46,418 nucleotides of DNA from an uncultured Eubacterium sp. (GCA_910584985.1 CAJUDJ010000013.1:1-46418); one strand, 5' to 3'; numbered from the stretch's first letter, positions 8,722 to 17,300 are shown. Numbers and translations: made by a program. Notes: generated by a model not told the origin, from the letters alone.

Positions 8722-11700
8722 CTAAATTGTCATTTCTTTATCAATATTGTCCGGCACATAATCCGAACTGCGCTTCCGTGCTCTTTTTTTTAAAAGGATA
8801 TATCCTGAAAAAAGCAGAACGGCAGAGATGGAAATTATTATTCCTGCTCCCAAACCCTGGGGTCTGTAAGAATATTCAATTGTATGCTGTCCGGCCTTTA
8901 TCATAACGCCAAGCTGGCTTTTGGCAATTTCAAAGGTTTCCTGCCGCTCTCCGTCAATGTAAATGCTCCAGCCTTTGTCATAGGGGATGGAGGAATACAG
9001 TATGCAGCTTTCGTCAGAATGAATATTTCCTTTAATTTTTGTGCCTGTAAGCTCCGTTACTTCAAGAGAATGAGCCAGAAGTTTTTCATAGCCAGCTTCA
9101 AGCACAGGCTTGTTTAAGCTGTAAGCATATATCTCATAATTTGCACTGTTGTTCTTCATCGCATTTGCATCAATGGAAACCGTAATATTGCTGCCTTTTT
9201 CAAAAAAGCCCAAATCAAGAATATATGGGGTTTCAATATTCTGCGTAACTGTGCTTTCGCCGTAGCGGCAGGTGATATTGCTGATGTCTGAGGAAGAAAC
9301 AAAAAGATAAAAATTTCCGTTTTGTGATGCTTTTAAGCTGATTTCAGCAGTTCCTGTTTCACTGCTTTTGCTGACTGTATAAGCACCGTTTTCAAAGGGC
9401 TGTTCACCGCTGATTCCGTCATATCTTCCGGAAATATATTCTGCCGGTGTAAACACATCCGAAAAACCGGTGGCAAGAGCAAAGAAATCATTTTGTATCT
9501 GAAACGGATTTCCTTCGCCTGTTTCCCAGATATCAACTGATGAATTTACACAATAGGAAACAGGAAGAAAATAATCGTTTTCATAAACGGTGCAGCCATA
9601 ATTCTCCGTGCTGTATGCTCGGGTGTAAAGATCTGTGCTTGGCTTCACATCTTCACCGTTATAAATCAGATATTTTACAGAATACATAAGATTGTATACC
9701 GGTGTCTGCAGGTTATAGGTGTAGCTGTTTATTCTGTTGCCGTACATACCGATGTTATGCTGAAGTCTGGAATAGTTTTCATATGCCATGGATGAAAATG
9801 CGCTGATTCCGCGGTAGCCGTAAAGGCACGGGTCCATTCTGGTGTTCAGATGGCAAAGCTCTGTTCTGTAAAAGGAAGTATCGTTTTCTTCTATATAATC
9901 AACAGCCTCTGTGTAGGTATTATAATTTTCATTATAATTTGAAAGGCTTTGGTTGAAATTAAATGCATTTATATCCGAAATGATAATTTCACAGAAGGTT
10001 ACGGCAATCACAAGCACACCCATAACAAATTTTCCGAGCTTTTTCTGTTTTATCATAAATAAAACAACTGTCCATACAATGATAAATGCAATTGTGGCAT
10101 AAATTGTAAAATCGGTCATCTTATTTGTGCCTGTTTCCTGGGAAATGGCAAGAAAAGCAAGCCATGCCATCGCTGTGAATCCGATTTCCTTTATGCCGAT
10201 TCCTTTTATATGCATAAGTGATTTAAAGGAAACAACAAGCAGAATAAAGGAATAGATAAAGGAAAAACGATAGGGCAGATCATTCGGAAAATGGAAAGCA
10301 TGCCATATAAAATTCAGATAGTTTGTGTTAAAGGATACAAATAAAATAAGCAGCAGCGAAAGATATACAGCCTTTTCTTTCAGGCTGATTTTTTTATTTA
10401 CAACAAAAAGGGGAACAAGAATAAGCGCGAATACACCGCTGTAAATATTCGGAATTACATCATCTCCGCTGGAACGGATTGTTGTTTCAAGGCCTGCAAA
10501 ATGATTCTGAATAAAATCAAGCACTGTGAAATAATCCTTTATTTCAGACGGCATAGAATCAGAGGTTGCACTGCAGCCGGACAAAATATAGTAAACAGGA
10601 ATCAGAAAGAAAGCGCAAACGGCACCGGCAAAAGCGGAAGCTGCTGCAAACTTCAGTGTGCGGTTTATAACTCTATTGTTCCAAATATTTTTAAAAGAAA
10701 ACTTTTTTGCTAAAACAACACAGCTGTCCTTTTGCTTTCTATTATAGGAAAGCAAAAAATATGCAAGGAAATAAATTACCGAGAAAATGCAGAGCATATA
10801 TCCGATATAATAGCTTGCATAAAGCATATAGATTAAGGAAAGCACATAAAGCCTGCATTTTCCGCTGTTTATTATATTTTCTATTCCGAGCAGAATAAGC
10901 GGCAGCATAAACATGCCGTCCAGCCACATTATATTCCAAAAATAGGCAAGCATATAAGCCGAAAAGGCATACAGCATACCAAAGGCGGCGCTTGCAAAGG
11001 AATGGCGGTTAAAGCTTTTTTTGATGTAAAGGGTAAAAGTGCCTGATGCAAGCATGCATTTCAGTGCAACAAGAAAAGAAATGGCAAACGGCATCTGGTT
11101 TCTGTCAAACAGAAAAATAAGCAGATTGAGCGGGCTTGAAAGGTAGTTGAAATAATTTCCGAGAAAACTGGAACCGCCGCCGGAAATCCAGCTGTATATA
11201 AAGGTTTCACGGTCTGCAACTCTGTCAAACAGTTCAACAAACAAAGGGCCGTACTGATGGTAAAGGTCCATTCTTAAAACGGTTGTATCCCCAAATGGAA
11301 AAACCCGGTAAACAAGAAAAATAAAGCCCATTGCCGCTAAGGACAGTGCCATGGACAAAAGAATAAAACGGTTTGAGAAAACACGGTTATAAATTTTTCC
11401 GCTTTTAAATCCGTCTGCATTTTTCTCGCAGTTGAATATAAGTATGCGGGAAATTGCATAGTTAACTATGAAGAGGACAGCAGCCAGTATAAACCATATT
11501 GTGTAATGGAAAAAATCAAACCGTGAGAACAAAACGGAAACAAGCCTGTAAAGGGCAAAATGCATTGCTCCGTTCAGAACAGAAAACAGAATCTGCCTGA
11601 AAAAAGAAGCAGTTATGTTTCCTTTATAAACAAAAAACCGTTCAAGAAGATAAAGAACTGCTTCAGCAATGATAAATCCGGCGCCGCAGGAAACGGCAGC

Positions 11701-11844
11701 GCTTAATCCGAAAAAGGTTTTCAAAAGCTGTTTCACTGCAATAAGAATAAAAAGGGATGCCGCATAAGCCATAGTATAATGAACGGTTTCCGCATTTATA
11801 TATTTGTTTGAAAAGCATCTGCTTTTATTAACTGTAATATCCAT
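8722..11844 (-). CDS. GtrA-like domain fused to YfhO-family membrane glycosyltransferase
   Basis: 1040 residues from the ATG at 11844, which has AGGTGG eight bases upstream; an extension to 11883 lacks a ribosome site. Residues about 20-145 form four membrane helices in two pairs, each pair ending in an aromatic/basic motif (LLERFFVYKG and VNYAISRILIFN), the arrangement of GtrA/GtcA flippase-like proteins (NfllnrrwVF). From about residue 165 on the protein is YfhO-like: a first extracytoplasmic loop with FPFGDTTVLRMDLYHQYGP, about a dozen more helices, a large extracellular beta-rich region and a last helix before a basic tail. YfhO proteins are GT-C-like enzymes; in Bacillus and Listeria they work with a GtrA-type flippase and a CsbB-type transferase to glycosylate teichoic acids (family knowledge). 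The target here is unknown. No CsbB-like gene lies in the window. Confidence 0.8.
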   Translation of the reverse strand: MDITVNKSRCFSNKYINAETVHYTMAYAASLFILIAVKQLLKTFFGLSAAVSCGAGFIIAEAVLYLLERFFVYKGNITASFFRQILFSVLNGAMHFALYRLVSVLFSRFDFFHYTIWFILAAVLFIVNYAISRILIFNCEKNADGFKSGKIYNRVFSNRFILLSMALSLAAMGFIFLVYRVFPFGDTTVLRMDLYHQYGPLFVELFDRVADRETFIYSWISGGGSSFLGNYFNYLSSPLNLLIFLFDRNQMPFAISFLVALKCMLASGTFTLYIKKSFNRHSFASAAFGMLYAFSAYMLAYFWNIMWLDGMFMLPLILLGIENIINSGKCRLYVLSLIYMLYASYYIGYMLCIFSVIYFLAYFLLSYNRKQKDSCVVLAKKFSFKNIWNNRVINRTLKFAAASAFAGAVCAFFLIPVYYILSGCSATSDSMPSEIKDYFTVLDFIQNHFAGLETTIRSSGDDVIPNIYSGVFALILVPLFVVNKKISLKEKAVYLSLLLILFVSFNTNYLNFIWHAFHFPNDLPYRFSFIYSFILLVVSFKSLMHIKGIGIKEIGFTAMAWLAFLAISQETGTNKMTDFTIYATIAFIIVWTVVLFMIKQKKLGKFVMGVLVIAVTFCEIIISDINAFNFNQSLSNYNENYNTYTEAVDYIEENDTSFYRTELCHLNTRMDPCLYGYRGISAFSSMAYENYSRLQHNIGMYGNRINSYTYNLQTPVYNLMYSVKYLIYNGEDVKPSTDLYTRAYSTENYGCTVYENDYFLPVSYCVNSSVDIWETGEGNPFQIQNDFFALATGFSDVFTPAEYISGRYDGISGEQPFENGAYTVSKSSETGTAEISLKASQNGNFYLFVSSSDISNITCRYGESTVTQNIETPYILDLGFFEKGSNITVSIDANAMKNNSANYEIYAYSLNKPVLEAGYEKLLAHSLEVTELTGTKIKGNIHSDESCILYSSIPYDKGWSIYIDGERQETFEIAKSQLGVMIKAGQHTIEYSYRPQGLGAGIIISISAVLLFSGYILLKKRARKRSSDYVPDNIDKEMTI

Positions 11845-11873
11845 AAAATTCCACCTGTAATTATTCTGAAAAA

Positions 11874-11902
11874 ATAATATCATATTCTTCTGATTTCTTC
11901 AA
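11874..11902 (-). promoter_or_regulatory. Sigma-A-type promoter of the GtrA-YfhO gene
   Basis: On the minus strand TTGAAG (11902-11897) and TATTAT (11879-11874) are separated by 17 bases, 29 bases before the start codon at 11844. Confidence 0.65.
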
Positions 11903-11928
11903 TGCCCTTTGCATGCTTTCATAAACCT

Positions 11929-11958
11929 GTAATATTTTCGGACAAGAATTCATATATC
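11929..11958 (+). promoter_or_regulatory. Sigma-E-like promoter of the spoIIIA operon
   Basis: GTAATATT (11929-11936), a 14-base spacer and CATATATC (11951-11958) fit the sporulation sigma-E consensus (GTCATATT, 14 bases, CATACA.T). Mother-cell sigma-E control is what spoIIIA operons have. The leader would be very short, since the GAGGTGA ribosome site starts at 11964, so the exact start site is uncertain. Confidence 0.6.
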
Positions 11959-11975
11959 TTATTGAGGTGAGTGAA

Positions 11976-12956
11976 ATGGGTCTGAAAAGCATACTTCCAT
12001 CTCTGTCTGACGGTATACTGAATGCCTTTTCAGCAGTTCCGAATGAGATACTTAAGAAGATAAATGAAATCAGAATCAGAAAAAATCTTCCGCTGGTTTT
12101 AGTATTTGGAAAAAGCTGCCTTTTTATAACCAAAAACGGAAAGCTTCTGAATCATTTTTCCGAACAGTGCTATGTTGTTGACGATGCGGAATTTGAGTTG
12201 ATTTTCAGGCGGCTGAGCAATTATTCCGTGCATTCCGTTATAGACAATCTTACAAGAGGCTTTATTACGGCAGACGGAGGAAACAGAATCGGCGTTACTT
12301 CAACAGCTGTGATAAAAGACGGGCAGATAACGGCAGTTAAGGATATAAATGCACTGAATATCAGAATTGCCAATGAAATGAAGGACTGTTCAAGGCAGAT
12401 ACTGAATATGCTTTATATAAACAGCTTTCCAAGCATTATTGTTGCTTCACCGCCTGCAGGCGGAAAAACAACCTTTCTACGTGATTTTACAAGGCTTCTT
12501 TCAGGCGGATTTAATAACAGATACAGAAAACTGGCTGTTATTGATGAAAGAAATGAAATAGCATATAAAGGAACAGGCGGAATAAGCGCCGATATAGGTG
12601 TGAACACAGATGTGCTGACCGGATATCCGAAAAGCGAAGGCATAGAAATGGCAATCAGAACGCTTTCTCCTGAAATGATTGTGTGTGATGAAATATCAAA
12701 AACCGAAGAGGTACTTGCTATGGAGGACGGCTTTCTTTCCGGTGTAAAGTTTGCGGTTTCCGTTCATGCATCCAGCAAAAAGGAAATCTGCGGGAAAAAG
12801 ATAATCAGAACGCTGCTTGCAAGGAATGAATTTGATTATATAGTGCTTCTGAATGATTACACAAACGATTTTGAAATTATGGAAGTAAGTGAAATAAGAA
12901 GTGAAATATTTAGGGATTATTCTTCTGAATTTATCATGGATTGCAGCAGGCTTTAG
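11976..12956 (+). CDS. spoIIIAA: Stage III sporulation protein AA, ATPase of the SpoIIIA-SpoIIQ channel
   Basis: A mother-cell ATPase resembling secretion ATPases, thought to power the SpoIIIA-SpoIIQ complex that keeps the forespore active after engulfment. 326 residues from the ATG at 11976; GAGGTGA ends five bases before it, so this start is preferred over the in-frame GTG at 11967. The Walker A region ASPPAGGKTTFLR places Lys164 in the nucleotide-binding loop, and EMIVCDEIS near residue 235 is the Walker B region. Length is as expected (about 305-330). First gene of a complete eight-gene spoIIIA operon behind a sigma-E-like promoter. Its 3' end overlaps spoIIIAB by 56 bases. Confidence 0.95.
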   Translation: MGLKSILPSLSDGILNAFSAVPNEILKKINEIRIRKNLPLVLVFGKSCLFITKNGKLLNHFSEQCYVVDDAEFELIFRRLSNYSVHSVIDNLTRGFITADGGNRIGVTSTAVIKDGQITAVKDINALNIRIANEMKDCSRQILNMLYINSFPSIIVASPPAGGKTTFLRDFTRLLSGGFNNRYRKLAVIDERNEIAYKGTGGISADIGVNTDVLTGYPKSEGIEMAIRTLSPEMIVCDEISKTEEVLAMEDGFLSGVKFAVSVHASSKKEICGKKIIRTLLARNEFDYIVLLNDYTNDFEIMEVSEIRSEIFRDYSSEFIMDCSRL

Positions 12957-13362
12957 CAATGCACGCAGACTGAAGCGCAGATGCGTTATTGCCAATGAAA
13001 TTATAGAAATGTGTAATCTTATTGCCATAGAGCTTTCCTTTTCCGTAAACGAAACGGGGAAAATTCTGAAAAGGCTGTGCAGTGAACCTTCCTTATCGCA
13101 TCTTACTTTTTTGCAGCATCTTGATTTTGAAGATATACATATAAAAACAGAGTTGGATGAAGAGGATAATGAAAGGCTTAGCTTTCTTTTTGAAAATATG
13201 GGAAAAACAGATATTGCTTCAATGCTGAATTTACTTGAGTCATTCAGGCAGAACATGCTTCTGAGCAGAAAAAAATACGAGGATTATTATAAAAACCACA
13301 GCAGGCTTTACATTGCATTTGGCATATTCGGAAGCCTTGCGGTAACTCTTGTATTCATATAG
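12901..13362 (+). CDS. spoIIIAB: Stage III sporulation protein AB
   Basis: 153 residues, a little shorter than the usual 170. A hydrophobic N-terminus (YLGIILLNLSWIAAGFSNARRL) is followed by a helical GspF-like soluble part and a C-terminal hydrophobic span (LYIAFGIFGSLAVTLVFI). The start is a GTG inside spoIIIAA, giving an unusual 56-base overlap and probably translational coupling; no strong ribosome site is seen. The assignment rests on position and the two-helix layout, as the sequence of this subunit is poorly conserved. An inner-membrane component of the SpoIIIA complex. Confidence 0.85.
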   Translation: MKYLGIILLNLSWIAAGFSNARRLKRRCVIANEIIEMCNLIAIELSFSVNETGKILKRLCSEPSLSHLTFLQHLDFEDIHIKTELDEEDNERLSFLFENMGKTDIASMLNLLESFRQNMLLSRKKYEDYYKNHSRLYIAFGIFGSLAVTLVFI

Positions 13363-13370
13363 GAGGATAA

Positions 13371-13565
13371 ATGGAAGTTAATTTGATTTTTAAGATTGCG
13401 GCAATCGGAATCATTGTTTCCGTGCTGAACACGGTGCTGGTGCGAAGCGGCAGAGAGGATCAGGCAATGCTTACAACGCTTGCAGGTGTCATTGTGGTGC
13501 TTATGATGCTTATGCCTGAAATCAGCGATTTGTTTTCTACCGTAAAATCTCTTTTTAATTTATGA
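13371..13565 (+). CDS. spoIIIAC: Stage III sporulation protein AC
   Basis: 64 residues, the normal size, with two membrane helices (about residues 5-23 and 32-50) joined by a short loop containing RSGREDQA. GGAGGATAA directly precedes the ATG. A small integral-membrane component of the SpoIIIA channel, probably pairing with SpoIIIAD. Its stop overlaps the spoIIIAD start by four bases (ATGA). Confidence 0.93.
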   Translation: MEVNLIFKIAAIGIIVSVLNTVLVRSGREDQAMLTTLAGVIVVLMMLMPEISDLFSTVKSLFNL

Positions 13566-13942
13566 CGGCATTAATCGGAATTTCTCTTTCGGCACTGATT
13601 CTGGCAGTGTTTATAAGGGATTATAATAAAACAGCTTCAATTGTAATTATGATAGCGGCTTCTGCCATGATTTTTCTGCGTATCGCATCGGATATTTCGG
13701 GGATATTTGAAAGTCTTTCCAATCTGTCCTCGGGTGTGGAAACGGCAGCAAGCTATATTAAGCTTATGATGAAGGTGCTTGGCATTGTGCTGATTACGCA
13801 GTTTGTGGCGGATATGTGCCGCGACTGCGGTGAAAATGCACTTGCAGGCCAAACAGAAACGGCAGCAAAGGTAATTGTTATATCTATGATTTTGCCGCTT
13901 TTTGAAACGGTTATTAAAATTGTAACAGGACTTCTTGAATGA
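13562..13942 (+). CDS. spoIIIAD: Stage III sporulation protein AD
   Basis: 126 residues with about four hydrophobic segments and the typical ending FVADMCRDCGENALAGQTETAAKV followed by a final membrane span. Like SpoIIIAC, it is a membrane-embedded part of the channel. ATGA overlaps at both ends tie it translationally to spoIIIAC and spoIIIAE. Confidence 0.93.
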   Translation: MTALIGISLSALILAVFIRDYNKTASIVIMIAASAMIFLRIASDISGIFESLSNLSSGVETAASYIKLMMKVLGIVLITQFVADMCRDCGENALAGQTETAAKVIVISMILPLFETVIKIVTGLLE

Positions 13943-15066
13943 AAAGATTTTTATATGGGTTAGCAGTCTGCCTGCTGATTTTTCTGATTCCGTGTTCGGC
14001 AGCGGCGCAGGATGCGGAATATGAAGAATATCTTGAACAGTTTGATTTTTCCTTTATGGAAGAACTGGACAGGGATACATACAGCCTGCTTGATGAACTC
14101 GGACTAACAGAATTTGATTATAATACGCTTGTTCATTTTTCTCTGTCTGATTTTACGGCTTCCGTAAAAAATATTCTGACAGGTGCTGCACAGACACCGA
14201 TACAGGCGTGCATCGTAATATTTATATTTATCATTATTTCGTCTTTTTTTCAGAATCTGAAAACAACGATGGTTGATGACGAAATGAGTTCTCTGTTTTC
14301 AACGGTAAGTGCGCTTATTATTTCTGTTGTACTGGCCATGAAAATGAAAACCACTATAAGCCTTGCCTGCACGGCAATATCGGTTTGTGCCGATTTTGTT
14401 TATGCTTTTATTCCCGTTTTCTGCATTATTGTGGCAACCTCCGGCAACACACTGGCAGCATTTTCCACCAACACTATGCTGTTGTCGCTTGCACAGACGC
14501 TGAATTATATTTCAAAAAATGTGTTTATTCCGCTATCGAACTGTTTTCTTGCAATCGGTATATGCTCCGGGCTCAGAAGTGAATTTAATCTGAAATCCCT
14601 GCTTGCATTTATGAAAAAATATATTACCACAGGCATTTCGGTTGCCGCCGCACTGTTTGTTTCCGTGCTTTCCATTAAAACGGCTGTTGCCGCAAGGGCA
14701 GATGCAATCGGTTTGCGCTCCATAAGATTTGCAATCAATTCCGTTGTTCCCGTTATAGGAAGCGCAATAAGCGAAGGGCTTCTGTCTATTCAGTCGTATT
14801 CCTCTTTAATCCGTTCAAGCGTTGGCGTAGTGGGCATAATCGCAGTTGTGCTTGTATTTCTGCCTGCAATTACAGAAGTGGTATTCTGGCGCTTTTTTCT
14901 TTCACTTTCGGGAATTATATCCGATGTGTTCGGTGATAAATCCGTTTCGCTTGTGATGAAGGCTTTCTGTGATGCAATGCTCATTATGAATGTTATTCTG
15001 ATTTTATCTATGGTAACAACAATAATTTCTATCGGAATTCTGATTGCCGCAAAAGGAAGTGTTTAA
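13939..15066 (+). CDS. spoIIIAE: Stage III sporulation protein AE
   Basis: 375 residues. A cleavable-looking signal peptide (residues 1-23, ending CSAAAQ) is followed by an acidic region and then about seven membrane helices from residue 85 on, the usual arrangement for this polytopic subunit. It belongs to the SpoIIIA complex in the mother-cell membrane. The gene overlaps spoIIIAD by four bases, and the next gene begins on the base after its stop. Confidence 0.94.
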   Translation: MKRFLYGLAVCLLIFLIPCSAAAQDAEYEEYLEQFDFSFMEELDRDTYSLLDELGLTEFDYNTLVHFSLSDFTASVKNILTGAAQTPIQACIVIFIFIIISSFFQNLKTTMVDDEMSSLFSTVSALIISVVLAMKMKTTISLACTAISVCADFVYAFIPVFCIIVATSGNTLAAFSTNTMLLSLAQTLNYISKNVFIPLSNCFLAIGICSGLRSEFNLKSLLAFMKKYITTGISVAAALFVSVLSIKTAVAARADAIGLRSIRFAINSVVPVIGSAISEGLLSIQSYSSLIRSSVGVVGIIAVVLVFLPAITEVVFWRFFLSLSGIISDVFGDKSVSLVMKAFCDAMLIMNVILILSMVTTIISIGILIAAKGSV

Positions 15067-15507
15067 ATGGACTACATAAAAAGCTGGACCTTCTGCATCT
15101 GCATAACCCTTATTGTTTCCGTTATATTTTCGATTTTGAAGCCAAAGGGCACAATGGGAAAATTCTATAAAGTAATCATTTCGGTTTTCATTTTTATATC
15201 TTTTTTGTATCCGCTTACGGAATTTAATCCTGCGGATTTCAGAATCAATTTTAATCTTGAAAGCGAATATGAAAATCTGATTGAAAACACGGCAAAAGCA
15301 GAAATAGAAAATTCGGTAAAGGATGTTCTTATAAAAAACGAAATCTATAATTCCTCCGTAAGTGCACAGGTGCAGCAGAGCGGTGATGAAATGATTATAA
15401 ACAGACTGCTGGTTTCTGTTACGGATGATTATTCTGTTGAGGAAGTTAAGGATTTGATTTTTAAAAATTTAGGTATGGTGGCGGATGTGAAGCGAATAGG
15501 TGAATAA
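15067..15507 (+). CDS. spoIIIAF: Stage III sporulation protein AF
   Basis: 146 residues, shorter than the 200 of Bacillus. Two N-terminal membrane helices (about residues 6-24 and 34-52) precede a soluble domain with the pattern expected of the ring-building motif shared by SpoIIIAF, AG and AH: alternating strands and helices, ending VKDLIFKNLGMVADVKRIG. It overlaps spoIIIAG by eight bases. Confidence 0.9.
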   Translation: MDYIKSWTFCICITLIVSVIFSILKPKGTMGKFYKVIISVFIFISFLYPLTEFNPADFRINFNLESEYENLIENTAKAEIENSVKDVLIKNEIYNSSVSAQVQQSGDEMIINRLLVSVTDDYSVEEVKDLIFKNLGMVADVKRIGE

Positions 15508-16033
15508 TTTAAAAGAAAAATTTAAAGAAGTTATGGAAAAAAAGAAGTCTAAAACAAAGCTGCTTGTTGCTGTGGGAATTATCGGAATACTGCTGATTCT
15601 ACTTTCGGAAATCAGTTTTCCGACTGCAAAAAAGGATACAGAGGTAACCAAAAACGATTACACCTCCTATGCAGAGCAGCTTGATGAGAAGCTGACGGAT
15701 ATTATTTCAAGCATGGAGGGGGTTGGAAAATGCAGGGTTATGATCACGCTGAGAAGCACTTCCGAAAGTATTTATGCAAAAAATACGGAAAATTCACAAA
15801 GTACAGGTTCTTCTTCTCAAAACAGTGAATATGTTATATATGACGGGGGAAACGGAGACAGCCCCATTCTGCTTCAGGAGAATTTTCCGGATATAGAAGG
15901 TGTTGCCATTGTTTGCAGCGGAGGCGATAATATCGCCGTGCGGGAAAAGATTATTCAGTGTGTTTCGGCATTGTTTAATATTTCATCAAACAGAATTTCT
16001 GTTTCAAAGCTCAGCGATGACGGCAGAAAATAA
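15500..16033 (+). CDS. spoIIIAG: Stage III sporulation protein AG
   Basis: 177 residues from a GTG start inside the end of spoIIIAF, with AATAGG just upstream. One membrane helix (about residues 21-39) is followed by a linker and a ring-building domain. The segment GVGKCRVMITLRST and the final IEGVAIVCSGGDN...VREKIIQCVSALFNI...NRISVSKL are typical. SpoIIIAG forms a large multimeric ring in the space between mother cell and forespore. The low-complexity stretch around residue 100 (NSQSTGSSSQNS) is a usual variable insert in this protein. Confidence 0.95.
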   Translation: MNNLKEKFKEVMEKKKSKTKLLVAVGIIGILLILLSEISFPTAKKDTEVTKNDYTSYAEQLDEKLTDIISSMEGVGKCRVMITLRSTSESIYAKNTENSQSTGSSSQNSEYVIYDGGNGDSPILLQENFPDIEGVAIVCSGGDNIAVREKIIQCVSALFNISSNRISVSKLSDDGRK

Positions 16034-16036
16034 TAA

Positions 16037-16070
16037 AAACACATTTATCTGCCCATTGATAAATGTGTTT
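16037..16070. repeat. Perfect inverted repeat between spoIIIAG and spoIIIAH
   Basis: Thirteen bases (16037-16049) pair with 16058-16070 around an eight-base loop. On the plus strand only three Ts follow, so termination there would be weak. It sits one base after the spoIIIAG stop codon and 55 bases before the spoIIIAH start. It may stabilise the upstream message or partly stop transcription. Confidence 0.7.
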
Positions 16071-16124
16071 GTGGTTAAACCATTGAATAAAAGATTTATA
16101 TGGGCGGAAAGGCAAGGGTTTATT

Positions 16125-16745
16125 ATGGATGAAAACAAAGAACTTAAGGCAGCAAAAAAGGCAAAGGTCAAAGGCATTATGACCGAGGATGAGATTAAAA
16201 AAAGAAAAGACAAACGAACAAAAAGGGCACTTTCCGTTTTTGTGCTTCTGCTTGCTTTGGGACTTGGCGGAAACTGGTATTGGGAAAACAGCGATATTTC
16301 CTCTAAAATCAGTTCCGTTGCCGGGCAGACGAAAACCCTCGGCGAAGCTACATATGTTGATGCAACAACAGAGCCTGCAACGGATGCACCGAGCGATTAC
16401 TTTTCTTCGGCAAGAATGGACCGCCAGAACGCAAGGGATAAGGCACTTGAACAGCTTCAGAATGTTATAAACGCAACAGATGAAAGCGAGGATTCAAGAA
16501 AAGCAGCGGCAGAAAGCGTTGCAAAAATTTCTTCAAATATTGAAATTGAAAACAAAATAGAAACACTTGTGCAGGCAAAGGGTGTGAAAAACTGTATTGC
16601 CGTTGTAAGTGATGACAGTTCAAGAGTGGATGTGATTGTGGATGCTGAGGAATTAACGGATGAAATTATTCTGCAGATAAAGGAAATATCCATTCAGCAG
16701 CTTCAGTGCAGTTTTGAAAATGTTACCATTATACAGTCAAAATAA
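16125..16745 (+). CDS. spoIIIAH: Stage III sporulation protein AH
   Basis: 206 residues from the ATG at 16125. A basic, Lys-rich N-terminus (residues 1-36) precedes a single membrane helix (about 37-53); then come a Thr/Ala/Pro-rich linker and a C-terminal YscJ/FliF-like ring-building domain with MDRQNARDKALEQLQ and the ending VDVIVDAEELTD...ISIQQL. In Bacillus this domain binds SpoIIQ across the engulfing membranes, forming the channel. The frame runs further upstream without a stop, but the segment reads through the intergenic hairpin and is not plausible protein. Confidence 0.94.
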   Translation: MDENKELKAAKKAKVKGIMTEDEIKKRKDKRTKRALSVFVLLLALGLGGNWYWENSDISSKISSVAGQTKTLGEATYVDATTEPATDAPSDYFSSARMDRQNARDKALEQLQNVINATDESEDSRKAAAESVAKISSNIEIENKIETLVQAKGVKNCIAVVSDDSSRVDVIVDAEELTDEIILQIKEISIQQLQCSFENVTIIQSK

Positions 16746-16747
16746 TC

Positions 16748-16776
16748 TTGTATCTTTATGCTTCTTGTGATATAAT
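16748..16776 (+). promoter_or_regulatory. Sigma-A-type promoter of the yqhY-nusB cluster
   Basis: TTGTAT (16748-16753), a 17-base spacer and a perfect TATAAT (16771-16776). It lies right after spoIIIAH and gives the housekeeping genes downstream a vegetative promoter independent of sporulation. The leader to yqhY is about 125 bases, AT-rich, and I recognise no riboswitch in it. Confidence 0.65.
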
Positions 16777-16907
16777 AATTTCATTATATTATGATATACA
16801 GATTTAAAAGTATGTTTTTCGGAATTCATAATATAATATTTTAAAGTAAAAGCTTTGAATATAATGCATTATCAGGGCAGAATACTTATGCAAGGAGATT
16901 GGAAAAT

Positions 16908-17300
16908 ATGGAAATTTCAAAGTATAACTCCAAGGGCGGATTAATAATTTCCGAAGAGGCAATCACATCAATCGCAACCAATGCTGCAAGGGATGTGGAC
17001 GGTGTTGTGGGCTTTTCCAACAGACCTGCCGATGTTGTGTCAACCATAAAAAAAGGCAGCCTTAAGGTTATGAGCCCCGTTCGTATTATTCAGGATGGGG
17101 ACGATCTGGATATCAGCATATACATTATTATTGCAAACGGCAAAAAAATTCAGCCTGTTGCAGAGGATGTTCAGAAGGTGGTTAAGGATGCCGTTCAGAA
17201 TATGACGGGCAGACTGGTTTCAAAGGTGAATGTAATCATTGCCTCTGTTGAAGACGAAAAACCGCAAAGCTCCGCAGAACCTACTGAAACTGAAGAGTGA
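16908..17300 (+). CDS. yqhY: Asp23/Gls24 family protein (YqhY-like)
   Basis: 130 residues from the ATG at 16908, ten bases after AAGGAG; the in-frame TTG at 16899 is too close to that site. The family core is clear: GGLIISEEAITSIATNAARDVDGVVGFS, then SPVRIIQDGDDLDISIYIIIANG and VVKDAVQNMTGRLVSKVNVIIASVE. The C-terminal tail is acidic. In Bacillus yqhY lies between accBC and nusB and is linked to the control of acetyl-CoA carboxylase. Here accB and accC are absent upstream, but the link to nusB is kept. Confidence 0.93.
   Translation: MEISKYNSKGGLIISEEAITSIATNAARDVDGVVGFSNRPADVVSTIKKGSLKVMSPVRIIQDGDDLDISIYIIIANGKKIQPVAEDVQKVVKDAVQNMTGRLVSKVNVIIASVEDEKPQSSAEPTETEE

Noticed and set aside
15900..16124. 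75-residue extension upstream of SpoIIIAH
   Set aside because: It overlaps spoIIIAG out of frame and reads through an inverted repeat; the ATG at 16125 gives the expected protein.
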